DNA from: Rhodococcoides kyotonense | GTDB lineage: Bacteria > Actinomycetota > Actinomycetes > Mycobacteriales > Mycobacteriaceae | Direction of reading: 5' to 3' | Length of the DNA stretch: 64,000 bases | Assembly (NCBI RefSeq): GCF_900188125.1 | Contig: NZ_FZOW01000001.1 | Span: 463,368-527,367, forward strand | Shown: positions 45,323 to 54,989 of the stretch, in pieces | How the letters are laid out: every line of letters begins with the position of its first letter | How positions within the stretch are numbered: the first letter of the stretch is position 1 | The notes under the pieces: model-generated | Seen by the model: only the letters and a program-made list of their open reading frames with translations | Told to the model about the DNA's origin: nothing | Database searches by the model: none | Made by a program: the position numbers and the translations under genes

Positions 45323-46069
45323 TCATCGCGCACTGCTGTCGGTGCAGTCCATCCGACCCAACACCGACGCGACCGAGTCCACTCGCCCGGCCGCGGCGGC
45401 CGAGACGTTGGCATAGGACATCCGGTGCTCGGCGCAGGGCCCCAACTCCACCATCGCCGCCGCATGCGCCCTCGTGCTGTATCCCTTGTGCACTGCGAAA
45501 CCGTACCCGGGGATCGCGTCGTCCATCTCGACCATGACGCGGTCGCGGGACACCTTCGCCAGCACGCTTGCGGCTGCGATACATGCTGCGGTGGCGTCGC
45601 CACCGATGACGGGCAACGACGGGGCAGGCAACCCCGGGACCCGGAATCCGTCGGTGAGTACGTACCCCGGCGCGATCCCGAGCCCGGCGACTGCGCGTCT
45701 CATACCTTCGATGTTCGCGACATGAAGTCCGATCCGGTCGATCTCCTGCGCCTCGATGAACACCACACTCCACGCGAGCGCGAGGCGTTGGATCTTCGGG
45801 AACAGCTGCTCGCGGCGCTTCTCGGTCAGTTTCTTGGAGTCGTCGAGATCGGCGAGCGACTCGTACCGCTTGGGTCCGAGCACGCATGCCGCGACGGTCA
45901 AGGGACCTGCACATGCGCCACGGCCCGCCTCGTCGACGCCTGCGACCGGCCCGAGCCCGTGGCGATCGAGCGCCGACTCCATCGTCCGCAGACCGGAGGA
46001 CCTGCGGATGACGGGACGCGGTGGCCACGGTGGCCGACCGCGGGAACGGCTCGTACTGGATCTAGCCAT
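45323..46069 (-). CDS. rnhB: Ribonuclease HII
   Basis: 248 residues. RNase HII removes single ribonucleotides and RNA from RNA-DNA hybrids. The catalytic Asp46-Glu47 lie in [73 protein letters not shown] and [32 protein letters not shown] complete the RNase HII signature. A basic 30-residue N-terminal extension precedes the core. ATG at 46069 lies 15 bases after lepB, indicating co-transcription. Confidence 0.96.
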   Translation of the reverse strand: MARSSTSRSRGRPPWPPRPVIRRSSGLRTMESALDRHGLGPVAGVDEAGRGACAGPLTVAACVLGPKRYESLADLDDSKKLTEKRREQLFPKIQRLALAWSVVFIEAQEIDRIGLHVANIEGMRRAVAGLGIAPGYVLTDGFRVPGLPAPSLPVIGGDATAACIAAASVLAKVSRDRVMVEMDDAIPGYGFAVHKGYSTRAHAAAMVELGPCAEHRMSYANVSAAAAGRVDSVASVLGRMDCTDSSAR

Positions 46070-46084
46070 CGATACTGCTCTGCT

Positions 46085-46867
46085 TCACTGTCCCTGAATG
46101 TCCGGCGAATCGAGGGTGCCCCAGCGCGACGGCGGTAGCGCGATGACGAACGCGCGACCGATGACGTTGTCGACCGGAACGGTCCCCATCAGTTCGTCCG
46201 ACACATGGAACCGGGAGTCCGCAGAATTGCTGCGGTTGTCGCCCATCACCCACAGGTTGCCCTCGGGGACGGTGACCGCGGAGAAGCATCGCCCGGACTT
46301 GATCTCGGTGTCGCACGTCATGACGTCGGGTGTGAAGGGAAAGTCCATCTGGATGTAGGGCTCGTCGAGTGGTTTTCCGTCGACCAGAACACGCCCCTGA
46401 TCGTCGCAGCACTCGACGGTCTGGCCGCCTGTGGCGATCACGCGCTTGACGAGGTCGTTCTCGTCCGGTGCGACGATGCCGATCAGCGAGCCGACTTCCT
46501 CGGCGCCGCGGATGATCGCATTCGACGACCGAGTGGACACGAACTCGCTGTTCCACGAATCCGGTCCACGGAACACGACGACGTCGCCGGGCTTCGGATC
46601 TCCGAATCGATAGCTGATCTTCTCGACGACGATGCGGTCGCCGGTGCATCCGGGGCAGCCGTGGAGAGTCGGCTCCATCGACTCGGAAGGAATCAGGTAC
46701 ACCCTCGCGATGAACGTCTGCAGAAGAAAGCTCAGGACGAGCGCGACGAGGATGAGAATCGGCAGCTCGCGCCAGAACGAACGAGGCTTCTTCTCTCGCT
46801 TTCGGTGTACGGGTCCGTCAGCGTCGGAATCCGATGTGTCGTTCGGATCGTACGAGGAATCAGCCAC
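46085..46867 (-). CDS. lepB: Signal peptidase I
   Basis: 260-residue type I leader peptidase. The Asp/Ser-rich cytoplasmic N-terminus leads to one transmembrane helix (ELPILILVALVLSFLLQTFIARVYLIP). The catalytic Ser63 is in PSESMEPTLHG and the general-base Lys in DLVKRVIATGG. GDVVVFRGPDSWNSEF, LDEPYIQMDF and LWVMGDNRSNSADSRFHVSDELMGTVPVDNVIGRAFVIALPPSRWG are conserved blocks. GTG at 46867 sits 6 bases from a TAATCT -10 element with no Shine-Dalgarno, suggesting a leaderless mRNA. It heads the lepB-rnhB-DUF2469 cluster. Confidence 0.95.
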   Translation of the reverse strand: MADSSYDPNDTSDSDADGPVHRKREKKPRSFWRELPILILVALVLSFLLQTFIARVYLIPSESMEPTLHGCPGCTGDRIVVEKISYRFGDPKPGDVVVFRGPDSWNSEFVSTRSSNAIIRGAEEVGSLIGIVAPDENDLVKRVIATGGQTVECCDDQGRVLVDGKPLDEPYIQMDFPFTPDVMTCDTEIKSGRCFSAVTVPEGNLWVMGDNRSNSADSRFHVSDELMGTVPVDNVIGRAFVIALPPSRWGTLDSPDIQGQ

Positions 46868-46873
46868 GGCACC

Positions 46874-46879
46874 AGATTA
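46874..46879 (-). promoter_or_regulatory. -10 hexamer predicting leaderless transcription of lepB
   Basis: TAATCT (minus strand) fits the TANNNT consensus and is 6 bases from the lepB GTG. Nothing resembling a ribosome site lies between. Inferred from spacing only. Confidence 0.4.
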
Positions 46880-46976
46880 GCCGTACCGCCGTCGATGTCG
46901 GACGGTGCATCGATTCGTTCCGACGCATGTGGTGACAGGTCACATGCGAACGGCCGTCGCGCAGCCCGGAAACGAC

Positions 46977-47014
46977 CGACGCCGCACCTCCCCTGTCGGG
47001 GTGATGCGGCGTCG
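46977..47014 (-). terminator. Terminator of rplS
   Basis: CGACGCCGCA pairs with TGCGGCGTCG around an inner CCCC/GGGG stem and a TGTC loop. It lies 18 bases past the rplS stop. Confidence 0.8.
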
Positions 47015-47032
47015 TCGAAGAGAAAGCTGGTG

Positions 47033-47374
47033 TCAGCGCTTTTCCTTGATCTTGGCAGCCTTGCCACGGAGATCGCGGAGGTAGTACAGCTTCGCGCGAC
47101 GGACGTCACCGCGAGTCAGAACATCGATCGACGCGATGTTCGGGCTGTGCACCGGGAAAGTACGCTCGACGCCGACGCCGAACGAGACCTTGCGAACGGT
47201 GAACGTCTCACGGACGCCACCACCCTGGCGGCGAATAACGACGCCCTTGAAGATCTGCACGCGCTCCTTCGAGCCTTCGATAACCTTGACGTGCACGTTG
47301 AGCGTGTCGCCGGGGCGGAAGTCAGGAACGTCGCTGCGCAGCGACTTGTTGTCCAAGAAGTCCAAAGTGTTCAT
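47033..47374 (-). CDS. rplS: 50S ribosomal protein L19
   Basis: 113 residues. [113 protein letters not shown] is a full L19. ATG at 47374 rather than an upstream MAPP extension. A terminator follows. It is an independent transcription unit between the membrane-protein gene and lepB. Length matches that of mycobacterial L19. Confidence 0.98.
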   Translation of the reverse strand: MNTLDFLDNKSLRSDVPDFRPGDTLNVHVKVIEGSKERVQIFKGVVIRRQGGGVRETFTVRKVSFGVGVERTFPVHSPNIASIDVLTRGDVRRAKLYYLRDLRGKAAKIKEKR

Positions 47375-47545
47375 CGGTGGGGCCATCCTTGCGTTCTTCG
47401 CACGAGTAGAGGAACCGAGCGGCGCCGTGGCTGCGTGGAACTGATACAACACGGAACTCGGCTGGTTCGTACTCCGATTAGGTCTGCGCCTGGTACAGGC
47501 AACCCCACTATTGTGCCAGACAACGCCCAGCCGGCGAAATCGCCG

Positions 47546-48370
47546 TCACACGACGGGAGCCGCGGCCGGCCGAACCGTCCTGTCCAGCTCGTCCTCGGTC
47601 GCCGATACCGCGTGATCGATGCTCGGTTTACCCGCGATCAGGTCCTGAAGATAGATCTTCGCTCGAATCGCGGGGCGCCGGATGGTTCGTTCCCGCCGCA
47701 GCGCCCGCTCCATCTTTTTGGGCCTGCTCGTGTACCGCCACCTCGCCCACGGCGCCGCGGGCCTGCTGAGCCGCAACGCTGCGATGAACAGGATCGGAAC
47801 GAAGAATAGTCCCACCAATCCGGTCCATATCTTGCCCTTCAGGACCACCACCGCACACAAACCCAAGTTCACGAATGCCAGCACGACATACCCCGCTCGC
47901 GCCCACGTGTCGTGGCTGTGTCGGATGTCGGTGACGTTCAGCAGTTCCAGCGGGTGAAAACCCAGCAACAACAGTCCGGTGCCTGCTACGGCGACGAAGA
48001 CGGCGTCGACGGACGTCCTCCCCTGCTCGGACCAGTACACGTCCTGGAGATAGAAGATCAGCGCGAACTCGTCGAGCACCAACGCGGCGCCGACACCGAA
48101 CAGGGCCGCGAGCGCAGCGCCCGTCTCCTGCGTGCCGTCCTCGAAGACCGCGACGAGTGCGACACCCGACACCAGCATCAACACGATGCCGAACACGACG
48201 TGATGGATGTGTTGCCCGCCGGGCGTGATGTTGCCCGGCCACCACTTCACCTGTGCCCGAATCATCCTGACACTCAGTCGAATCAACAGAAAGCCGGCGA
48301 CGAAGCCCAACAGGAAACACAGAAGCGGCAGGCGGCCGTGCGCGATGATCTCGTGGTTCAACCATCTCAC
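47546..48370 (-). CDS. Uncharacterised polytopic membrane protein
   Basis: 274 residues with about six hydrophobic helices (LPLLCFLLGFVAGFLLIRLSVRMI, HIHHVVFGIVLMLVSGVALVAVF, ALAALFGVGAALVLDEFALIFYL, DAVFVAVAGTGLLLLG, YVVLAFVNLGLCAVVVL, IWTGLVGLFFVPILFIAALRL). PGGQHIHHVVFGI and DEFALIF are polar motifs inside helices. A basic Arg-rich C-terminal tail ends it. I do not recognise the family. GTG at 48370 follows AAAGGAG; an in-frame GTG at 48391 overlaps a palindrome. It starts close behind tex, so the two may be co-expressed. Confidence 0.65.
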   Translation of the reverse strand: MRWLNHEIIAHGRLPLLCFLLGFVAGFLLIRLSVRMIRAQVKWWPGNITPGGQHIHHVVFGIVLMLVSGVALVAVFEDGTQETGAALAALFGVGAALVLDEFALIFYLQDVYWSEQGRTSVDAVFVAVAGTGLLLLGFHPLELLNVTDIRHSHDTWARAGYVVLAFVNLGLCAVVVLKGKIWTGLVGLFFVPILFIAALRLSRPAAPWARWRYTSRPKKMERALRRERTIRRPAIRAKIYLQDLIAGKPSIDHAVSATEDELDRTVRPAAAPVV

Positions 48371-48385
48371 GGCCGCCGCAACTCC

Positions 48386-48399
48386 TTTCACATGTGAAA
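48386..48399. repeat. 14-bp palindrome TTTCACATGTGAAA at the tex/membrane-protein junction
   Basis: The palindrome is perfect over 14 bases, with CTCn/nGAG flanks extending it imperfectly to 22. It lies 7 bases after the tex stop and overlaps the ribosome-binding region of the downstream gene. It may be an operator or a weak RNA hairpin. No regulator is proposed. Confidence 0.4.
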
Positions 48400-48406
48400 A
48401 GAGATG

Positions 48407-50737
48407 TTACTTGCTGAATCCCGCCTTACGGAGCGCGTCGGCCATCGATCCGCCCGCAGGTGCGCTCGCCTGACGACCGCCCCCACGGTTGTTGTCGGGG
48501 CGCCCGCCCTGCGAGCGCCGATTCTGCTGGCCGCCTCCGCGTGGCGCGTTTCCGGAGCCACCGCGCGGCTTGTCCTTCGCGGACGCACCCGGTTCGTCGT
48601 CGAGACGCAGACTCAAACCGATGCGCTGACGCGGTACGTCGACCTCCATGACCTTCACCTTGACCACGTCACCCGACTTGACCACCTCGCGCGGATCCTT
48701 GACGAAGTTGTGCGACATGGCCGAGACGTGGACCAGACCGTCCTGGTGAACACCGACGTCGACGAACGCCCCGAATGCGGCGACGTTGGTGACGACGCCT
48801 TCCAGTGTCATTCCTGGCACCAGATCCGCAACCTTCTCGATTCCGGCAGCGAACGTTGCCGTCTTGAACTCGGGTCGTGGGTCGCGACCGGGCTTCTCCA
48901 GTTCGGCGATGATGTCGGTGACCGTCGGGAGCCCGAAACGCTCGTCGGCGAACTGCTGTGGCTTCAGTCCGCGCAGCAGCGGTGCGTTACCGATGACCTC
49001 GCGTACGCCGACACCCGCGGAATCGACGATCCGACGCACGACCGGGTACGCCTCGGGGTGCACGCTGGACCGGTCGAGTGGATCGTCACCGTCCTGAATC
49101 CGAAGGAAGCCCGCGCACTGCTCGAATGCCTTGGGCCCCAACCGTGCGACGTCCTTCAGCTTGGAGCGGGACGTGAACGGCCCGTTCTGGTCGCGGTGCG
49201 CGACGATGCTCTCCGCGAGCGAACCGGCGATGCCGGACACGCGTGACAGAAGCGGCACCGATGCCGTGTTTACGTCGACGCCGACGGCGTTCACGGCGTC
49301 CTCGACGACGGCACCGAGTGAGCGCGCGAGCAGGGATTCCGAGATGTCGTGCTGGTACTGACCGACACCGATGGACTTCGGGTCGATCTTGACCAGTTCC
49401 GCGAGTGGGTCCTGAAGTCGCCGAGCGATGGAGACGGCACCTCGAATGGACACGTCCAGATCGGGGAGCTCGCCCGACGCGTATGCCGACGCAGAGTAGA
49501 CCGACGCTCCTGCCTCGGACACCACGATCTTGGTCAGCCCGGCAGCCGGGAACTTGGCGATGAGATCGGCGGCGAGCGCATCGGTCTCGCGTGACGCCGT
49601 GCCGTTTCCGATGGCGATCAGCTGAACCGAATGCTTGGAGGCGAGTGCGGCCAGCGTCGCGATGGCCTGATCCCACTTGCCCTGGGGCTTGTGCGGGTAG
49701 ATCGTGTCGTAATCGACGACCTTGCCGGTCGAGTCGACGACGGCCACCTTGGTACCGGTACGGAAGCCGGGGTCGAGGCCCATCGTCGCGCGGTTGCCTG
49801 CAGGCGCGGCGAGTAGCAGATCCTTGAGGTTCGATGCGAAGACGTCGACGGCGTCCTTCTCTGCGGATTGACGAAGTCGCATTCTGACGTCGATCGCGAG
49901 CGTCACGAGCAGCTTGGTGCGCCACGCCCAGCGGACGGTGTCGAGGAGCCATCGATCGGCGGGCCTACCGCGGTCGGCGATGTCGAACGCGGTCGCGATA
50001 CGGCCTTCGTACACCGTCGGCACACCGGGAGGCGTCTCTTCGCGTTCGGGCTCGAGACCGAGCGAGAGCACCTCTTCCTTCTCACCGCGTAGCGCCGCGA
50101 GAATGCGGTGCGACGGCAGAGACGTGAAGGGTTCCGAGAATTCGAAGTAGTCGGCGAATTTGGCGCCTTCGTCTTCCTTGCCCTTGCGCACGGTCGAGAC
50201 GAGTTGGCCACGCGTCCACATCAATTCACGCAGTTCGCCGACGAGGTCCGGATCCTCGGCGAACCGCTCGACGAGGATGGCGCGTGCACCGTCGAGTTGC
50301 TCGGAGTCGTACGACGCGGGATCGGTGGTCGGGTCACCGATGAGCGCGTCGGCGACCGGCTCGTGGCCTGCCTCGCGCGCGATCTGTGCCTTGGTCCGAC
50401 GCTTCGGCTTGAACGGCAGGTAGATGTCCTCGACGCGTGCCTTGGTCTCGGCCAGCATGAGTGACTGTTCGAGTGCATCGTCGAGCTTGCCCTGTGAGCG
50501 AATCGATTCGATGACCGCGTCGCGTCGCTCGTCGAGCTCGCGGAGGTACCTCAACCGCTCTTCGAGCAGGCGCAACTGCGCGTCGTCGAGCATGCCGGTG
50601 ACTTCCTTGCGGTACCGAGCGATGAACGGCACGGTCGAACCGCCGTCCAGCAAGTCCACGGCAGCGCTTACCTGACCTTCGGAAACGTCGAGTTCCTCGG
50701 CTATGCGCTTGTTCACAGTTTTCAGAGCAGTCGTCAC
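48407..50737 (-). CDS. tex: Tex-family RNA-binding transcription accessory protein
   Basis: 776 residues, the bacterial Tex/Spt6-like factor. VSEGQVSAAVDLLDGGSTVPFIARYRKEVTGMLDDAQLRLLEERLRYLRELDERRDAVIESI is the N-terminal Tex domain. GLDPGFRTGTKVAVVDSTGKVVDYDTIYPH marks the YqgF-like core, followed by helix-hairpin-helix segments (NAVGVDVNTASVPLLSRVSGIAGSLAESIV). The C-terminal S1 domain is LVPGMTLEGVVTNVAAFGAFVDVGVHQDGLVHVSAMS near residue 640. A Gly/Arg/Asn-rich tail (RGGSGNAPRGGGQQNRRSQGG) is an unusual RNA-binding extension. Very secure. Confidence 0.95.
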   Translation of the reverse strand: MTTALKTVNKRIAEELDVSEGQVSAAVDLLDGGSTVPFIARYRKEVTGMLDDAQLRLLEERLRYLRELDERRDAVIESIRSQGKLDDALEQSLMLAETKARVEDIYLPFKPKRRTKAQIAREAGHEPVADALIGDPTTDPASYDSEQLDGARAILVERFAEDPDLVGELRELMWTRGQLVSTVRKGKEDEGAKFADYFEFSEPFTSLPSHRILAALRGEKEEVLSLGLEPEREETPPGVPTVYEGRIATAFDIADRGRPADRWLLDTVRWAWRTKLLVTLAIDVRMRLRQSAEKDAVDVFASNLKDLLLAAPAGNRATMGLDPGFRTGTKVAVVDSTGKVVDYDTIYPHKPQGKWDQAIATLAALASKHSVQLIAIGNGTASRETDALAADLIAKFPAAGLTKIVVSEAGASVYSASAYASGELPDLDVSIRGAVSIARRLQDPLAELVKIDPKSIGVGQYQHDISESLLARSLGAVVEDAVNAVGVDVNTASVPLLSRVSGIAGSLAESIVAHRDQNGPFTSRSKLKDVARLGPKAFEQCAGFLRIQDGDDPLDRSSVHPEAYPVVRRIVDSAGVGVREVIGNAPLLRGLKPQQFADERFGLPTVTDIIAELEKPGRDPRPEFKTATFAAGIEKVADLVPGMTLEGVVTNVAAFGAFVDVGVHQDGLVHVSAMSHNFVKDPREVVKSGDVVKVKVMEVDVPRQRIGLSLRLDDEPGASAKDKPRGGSGNAPRGGGQQNRRSQGGRPDNNRGGGRQASAPAGGSMADALRKAGFSK

Positions 50738-50799
50738 GGCGCACGACCCTACAGCTACTGTGGGACACGTTCACCAGTGACCAGTGCAGGAGACCTTCG

Positions 50800-51756
50800 A
50801 TGTCCAGGCCTATGCAAGTCCTGGCACTCTCGTGCTCGGCCCTGCTCGCCGCGATCGCCATTCTCGTCTCGGGGTGCGATGTTCCGGAGGATTCCGGGAC
50901 GACCGGGACGACAGCAACTGTGTCGTCGCCGTTCCCCGACACCGAGACGGTCCAGGACCTCGCACTCGATTCGCGCATCCCCGCGGCCGTCGCATCGGCC
51001 GCCGGGCGTGGCGCGGAGATCTCGTTCGCCGTTCTCGACCGACGTACCGGTGCGTACTACGCCAGTGGCGACACCACTCAGGTCGAAACCGCGTCCGTCT
51101 CCAAACTGTTCATCGCCGACGAGGTCCTCCACGAAGCCAACATCGCCCAGGCTCCCGTCGCCGAGGAAGACTTGACGCAGCTGAAGGTCATGCTGAAGTC
51201 GTCGAGCGACGACGCAGCGAACTATCTGTGGAACGAGTACGGCGGCAACGACATCGTGCTCCGGGTCGCCGAACGCTACGGTCTGGCAGCGACGTCGCCT
51301 CCGTGGGACGGTCTGTGGTGGAACACCATGACGACGGCAGCCGACATCGTCGGTTACTACACCAAGCTCGTCGACGGCACCGGCGGCCTGTCCCCCGCGT
51401 CGACCTCGACCATTTTGAGCCTTCTTCGCGAATCGGAGCCGGTCGCCACCGACGGCTACCACCAGCATTTCGGGATCGTCGACGGCCTTCCATCCGAACC
51501 GGTCTGGGCGGTCAAGCAGGGGTGGATGTGCTGTATCGCGGGCCGGTGGGTTCATCTGTCGACCGGAACAGTCGGCGAAGACGACGAATACGTGATCGCG
51601 TTGATCTCGCGCGAAGAGGTGCATTACGACGACGATTGGGAGCACTACCCCGATACAGCTGTCGTCGACGTCACCGATGACAGCAGCGCGCAGCACGCAC
51701 GTGACACCATCACGGGCGTCGTATCGATGCTGTTTCCCGACGGCCGCGTCGACTAG
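50800..51756 (+). CDS. Lipoprotein with serine beta-lactamase-like fold (LppW-like)
   Basis: 318 residues. The signal peptide ends in a lipobox LVSGC near residue 26, and a Thr/Ser-rich linker follows. The penicillin-binding-type fold is shown by FAVLDRRTGAYYASGDTTQVETASVSKLFIADEVL with a SxxK (SVSK), and an SDD-type second motif (KSSSDDAANYLWNEYGG). WAVKQGWMCCIAGRWVHLSTG holds a KxG-like strand. It resembles M. tuberculosis LppW (Rv2905), also next to trmD and rplS. Activity is unproven; the CC pair may be a disulfide. ATG at 50800, with an internal start at 50812. Confidence 0.78.
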   Translation: MSRPMQVLALSCSALLAAIAILVSGCDVPEDSGTTGTTATVSSPFPDTETVQDLALDSRIPAAVASAAGRGAEISFAVLDRRTGAYYASGDTTQVETASVSKLFIADEVLHEANIAQAPVAEEDLTQLKVMLKSSSDDAANYLWNEYGGNDIVLRVAERYGLAATSPPWDGLWWNTMTTAADIVGYYTKLVDGTGGLSPASTSTILSLLRESEPVATDGYHQHFGIVDGLPSEPVWAVKQGWMCCIAGRWVHLSTGTVGEDDEYVIALISREEVHYDDDWEHYPDTAVVDVTDDSSAQHARDTITGVVSMLFPDGRVD

Positions 51757-51768
51757 AAGTCGACGCGG
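51744..51768. terminator. 11-bp hairpin between convergent lppW-like and trmD genes
   Basis: CCGCGTCGACT (51744-51754) pairs perfectly with 51758-51768 around a 3-base loop (AGA). The hairpin lies over the lipoprotein TAG stop and ends one base before the trmD stop. It can terminate transcription from both sides. Confidence 0.75.
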
Positions 51769-52446
51769 TCAGTCGAGCAGATCCGGCCGGCGTTCCTGGG
51801 TTCGACGCACCGACTGTTCCGTGCGCCACGCGGCGATGCGTGCATGGTCACCGGACAGCAGGATGTCCGGCACGTCCAGATCACGCCAGCTCACCGGGCG
51901 GGTGTAACTGGGGCCTTCGAGGAGGCCGTCGGAGAACGAATCCTGTTGGTGCGACTGCTGATTCCCGAGAACGCCCGGCAGCAGGCGCACAACCGCCTCG
52001 CTCATGACGAGAACGGCAGCCTCACCGCCGATGAGAACGTAGTCACCGATGCTGACTTCCTCGACGCGAACCCGTCGCGCGGCGTCGTCGAACACGCGCT
52101 GGTCGATACCTTCGTAGCGGCCACACGCGAACACGATGTGCTTCTCCTGCGACCATCGCTCGGCCGTGCGTTGCGTGAACGGAACACCGGCAGGGGTCGG
52201 GACGACGAGCAGTGAGTCCTCGGTGAGGACATCGTCGAGCGCAGGACCCCAGACCGTCGGCTTCATGACCATCCCCGGCCCACCGCCGTACGGCGAATCG
52301 TCGACGGCCTTGTGCACGTCGTGCGTCCACGAACGCAGGTCGTGGACGTTCACCGATACAAGGCCCTTGTCGATCGCCTTGCCCAACAAGGCGGTTCGGA
52401 GCGGGTCCAGATATTCGGGAAAGATCGTGACGACGTCGAGTTGCAC
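51769..52446 (-). CDS. trmD: tRNA (guanine37-N1)-methyltransferase
   Basis: 225 residues, SPOUT-knot enzyme preventing +1 frameshifting at proline codons. [61 protein letters not shown] is textbook. The knot is [16 protein letters not shown] and [37 protein letters not shown] at 52446 follows the rimM stop by 5 bases with GGAG in range. Third in the rpsP-khpA-rimM-trmD order. Confidence 0.97.
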   Translation of the reverse strand: MQLDVVTIFPEYLDPLRTALLGKAIDKGLVSVNVHDLRSWTHDVHKAVDDSPYGGGPGMVMKPTVWGPALDDVLTEDSLLVVPTPAGVPFTQRTAERWSQEKHIVFACGRYEGIDQRVFDDAARRVRVEEVSIGDYVLIGGEAAVLVMSEAVVRLLPGVLGNQQSHQQDSFSDGLLEGPSYTRPVSWRDLDVPDILLSGDHARIAAWRTEQSVRRTQERRPDLLD

Positions 52447-52451
52447 GAGTT

Positions 52452-52982
52452 CTACTCCGGATCCAGAAGACCCTCGGGCGGATCGATCGTCACCGTTCGA
52501 TCGGCGAGGGACACCGACGTGACGATCGCCGCGACGAACGGGACGAGTATTTCCGCTCGGCTTCCGTCGGAGGGTCGGATCGACAGCAATTCGCCTGCGG
52601 CAGAATGCAATACCTCGCGGACGGTACCGACGACGGTATCGTCGGTGAGCTTCACGGTCAGACCCTCTAGTTCGTGGTCGTAGAACTCGTCGGGATCGTC
52701 GGACGAATCCAGATCTTCCGAGTCGACCACGAAGAGCGTGCCGCGGAGCGCGTCGGCGGCGTCTCGGGAGTCGATTCCCTTCAGGCGCAGCAAAAGCCGC
52801 CCGGAGTGTTCCCGGGCGGCTTCCACCGTGTATGCGGTCGCGTCCGTGGTCGCCCGCGGCTTGCGGCCGTGGATCACGGTACCGACGGCGAAGCGCTCGT
52901 CGGGTTCGTCTGTGCGAACCTCGACGACGACCTCGCCTCTGATGCCGTGCGCTTTCGCTACACGACCAGTTACAAGCTCCAT
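52452..52982 (-). CDS. rimM: Ribosome maturation factor RimM (16S rRNA processing)
   Basis: 176 residues. [38 protein letters not shown] is the N-terminal RimM domain and [47 protein letters not shown] the PRC-barrel. [32 protein letters not shown] is the family C-terminus. ATG at 52982, 10 bases after khpA. Assists 30S head assembly with rpsP, its operon partner. Confidence 0.96.
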   Translation of the reverse strand: MELVTGRVAKAHGIRGEVVVEVRTDEPDERFAVGTVIHGRKPRATTDATAYTVEAAREHSGRLLLRLKGIDSRDAADALRGTLFVVDSEDLDSSDDPDEFYDHELEGLTVKLTDDTVVGTVREVLHSAAGELLSIRPSDGSRAEILVPFVAAIVTSVSLADRTVTIDPPEGLLDPE

Positions 52983-52992
52983 GTGAAGTGCG

Positions 52993-53235
52993 CTACTGAT
53001 CCGTGTCGACGACGTCGACGCGGATGCCGCGGCCACCGATGCCGGAGACCAACGTGCGCAGAGCTGTTGCCGTTCGACCACCGCGACCGATGACCTTGCC
53101 GAGATCGTCGGGGTGCACGTGTACTTCCACGGTGCGGCCACGACGGCCGGTGATCAGTTCGACGCGGACGTCGTCAGGATTGGCGACGATGCCGCGAACG
53201 AGATGTTCGACGGCATCGGCGACAACGGCACTCAC
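52993..53235 (-). CDS. khpA: KH-domain RNA-binding protein (KhpA-like)
   Basis: 80 residues, a single KH domain with the GxxG loop in [46 protein letters not shown] is the family start. KhpA-like proteins sit between rpsP and rimM across actinobacteria and firmicutes. GTG at 53235 overlaps the rpsP stop (GTGA), ensuring coupled translation. Confidence 0.92.
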   Translation of the reverse strand: MSAVVADAVEHLVRGIVANPDDVRVELITGRRGRTVEVHVHPDDLGKVIGRGGRTATALRTLVSGIGGRGIRVDVVDTDQ

Positions 53236-53699
53236 TTCTCAGCAGCCTCGGCGGCCGGTGCTTCTGCGGTCTCGGCTGCAGCGTCGTCGGCCTTGGCCTC
53301 GTCCGCCTTCGGAGCCTTCTTCTTCTTGGCCGTGGTGGCGTCGCCGAGCGGCTCGGCGTCGGCCTGAGCCAGCGCAGCGTTGAACAGGTCCAGCTTGGAC
53401 GGCTTGGGCTCGGCGACGCGGAGGGTGCCCTCGGCGCCGGGGAGACCCTTGAACTTCTGCCAGTCACCGGTGATCTTCAGCAGTGCCTCGACGGGCTCGG
53501 TCGGCACAGCGCCGACACCCAGCCAGTACTGTGCACGCTCGGAATCGATGTCGATGACGCTCGGCTCTTGCTTGGGCTCGTACTTGCCGATGGTCTCGAT
53601 CGCACGGCCGTTGCGGCGTGTGCGAGAGTCGGCGATGACGACGCGGTAGTGCGGGGTGCGGATCTTACCGATGCGCATGAGCTTGATCTTGACAGCCAT
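53232..53699 (-). CDS. rpsP: 30S ribosomal protein S16
   Basis: 155 residues. [79 protein letters not shown] is the S16 core. The C-terminal extension rich in Ala, Lys and Glu (about 55 residues) is a high-GC actinobacterial feature, absent from the ~85-residue E. coli protein. ATG at 53699. It heads the rpsP-khpA-rimM-trmD operon; the 203-bp gap before it presumably carries the operon promoter. Confidence 0.98.
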   Translation of the reverse strand: MAVKIKLMRIGKIRTPHYRVVIADSRTRRNGRAIETIGKYEPKQEPSVIDIDSERAQYWLGVGAVPTEPVEALLKITGDWQKFKGLPGAEGTLRVAEPKPSKLDLFNAALAQADAEPLGDATTAKKKKAPKADEAKADDAAAETAEAPAAEAAEK

Positions 53700-53902
53700 G
53701 AAAAGTAGAGCCTTTCGAGTTGGTCACTTCGCAATTCGGCGGTGTGCGTGGACCGCACACCCGGTTTTGCGTTGATGGGGTTGTCGTGACCGCCGTGCGG
53801 TACGGAACCGGAGACGGGCGAACAGCTGATCATTCTGCCAGACGGGGGCCATCGGCAGTTAATCGGCAGTACACACGGCCGTCGACCAGCCCGGAATCGC
53901 CG

Positions 53903-54979
53903 TCAACGCTGTGGAACACCACGCAGAACGGTGACGTCGGGGTTGGACAACACCTCGGGCGACGTTCGAGGATCCACCGAATACACCAGCAGGTCCGCAG
54001 GCGCACCGTGCTCGAGCCCTGGCCATCCGAGCCACGACCGCGCCGTCCAGCTCGCGGCTCCGAGCGCTTCGGTCGACGTCATACCGACGCCGGTCAGTGC
54101 CTGGACCTCGTCGGCGATGCGCCCATGGCGGATCGACCCGCCTGCATCGGTACCTGCGAAGATCGCCACTCCCGCGTCGTGGGCGCGGCCGATGGTCGAC
54201 TCGACGCGGGCATGCAGATCCCGCATGTGCCTCGCATAGATCGGATACTTCGTCGCCGACGCCGCGATGTCGGGGAACGTGGCGATGTTGACGAGCGTCG
54301 GCACCAACGCCGTCTGATGCTCGACCATCATCTCGATGGTCTCGTCCGTCAGACCGGTGCCGTGTTCGATGCAGTCGATGCCCGCCGAGATCAACCCGGG
54401 CAACGCGTCCTCCCCGAACACGTGCGCCGTGACGCGGGCGCCCTCCGCGTGTGCGGCGTCGATCGACTCCTTCAGAATCTTCTCGTCCCACAGGGGCCTC
54501 AGATCGCCGACACTGCGGTCGATCCAGTCGCCGACGAGCTTGACCCAGCCGTCACCGAATCGCGCTTGCTGCGCAACGGCTTCCGGTAGCTGCGACTCGT
54601 CTTCGATGTCGATCGCCAGCCCGGGAATGTAGCGCTTGGGCGACGCGATGTGACGCCCGGCGCGAATGATGCGCGGCAGGTCGTCGTAGTCGTCGAGCGC
54701 GCGGGTGTCGACGGGCGAGCCTGCATCACGCAGCAACAGCACGCCGACGTCGCGTTCGATCTTCGCCTGCTCGATCGAGCCGGCGAGATCCTCGTGCCCA
54801 CCGCCGTACTTGATGCCGACGTGACAGTGCGCGTCGACGAGACCAGGAAGGATCCAGCCGCCGTCGCACAACACGGTCGCGTCGGCGATCGGTTCGAGGG
54901 AAATTCTGCCGTGATCGATCCACAGTTCGGTCGGTTCCTCGGACGGCAGAACGCGACCTCGAACAGCAAATGCGGGCAC
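53903..54979 (-). CDS. Amidohydrolase family protein
   Basis: 358-residue metallo-dependent hydrolase. ILPGLVDAHCHVGIKYGG carries the HxH metal pair. The core includes HVFGEDALPGLISAGIDCIEHGTGLTDETIEMMVEHQTALVPTLVNIA (two metal His) and AIFAGTDAGGSIRHGRIADEVQALTGVGMTSTEALGAASWTARSWLG (the Asp in GTDAGG). ADLLVYSVDPRTSPEVL is typical of imidazolonepropionase- and prolidase-like amidohydrolases. It lies 10 bases after ffh and matches Rv2915c in position. GTG start at 54979. The substrate is unknown. Confidence 0.87.
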   Translation of the reverse strand: MPAFAVRGRVLPSEEPTELWIDHGRISLEPIADATVLCDGGWILPGLVDAHCHVGIKYGGGHEDLAGSIEQAKIERDVGVLLLRDAGSPVDTRALDDYDDLPRIIRAGRHIASPKRYIPGLAIDIEDESQLPEAVAQQARFGDGWVKLVGDWIDRSVGDLRPLWDEKILKESIDAAHAEGARVTAHVFGEDALPGLISAGIDCIEHGTGLTDETIEMMVEHQTALVPTLVNIATFPDIAASATKYPIYARHMRDLHARVESTIGRAHDAGVAIFAGTDAGGSIRHGRIADEVQALTGVGMTSTEALGAASWTARSWLGWPGLEHGAPADLLVYSVDPRTSPEVLSNPDVTVLRGVPQR

Positions 54980-54989
54980 GGCGCCTCGA

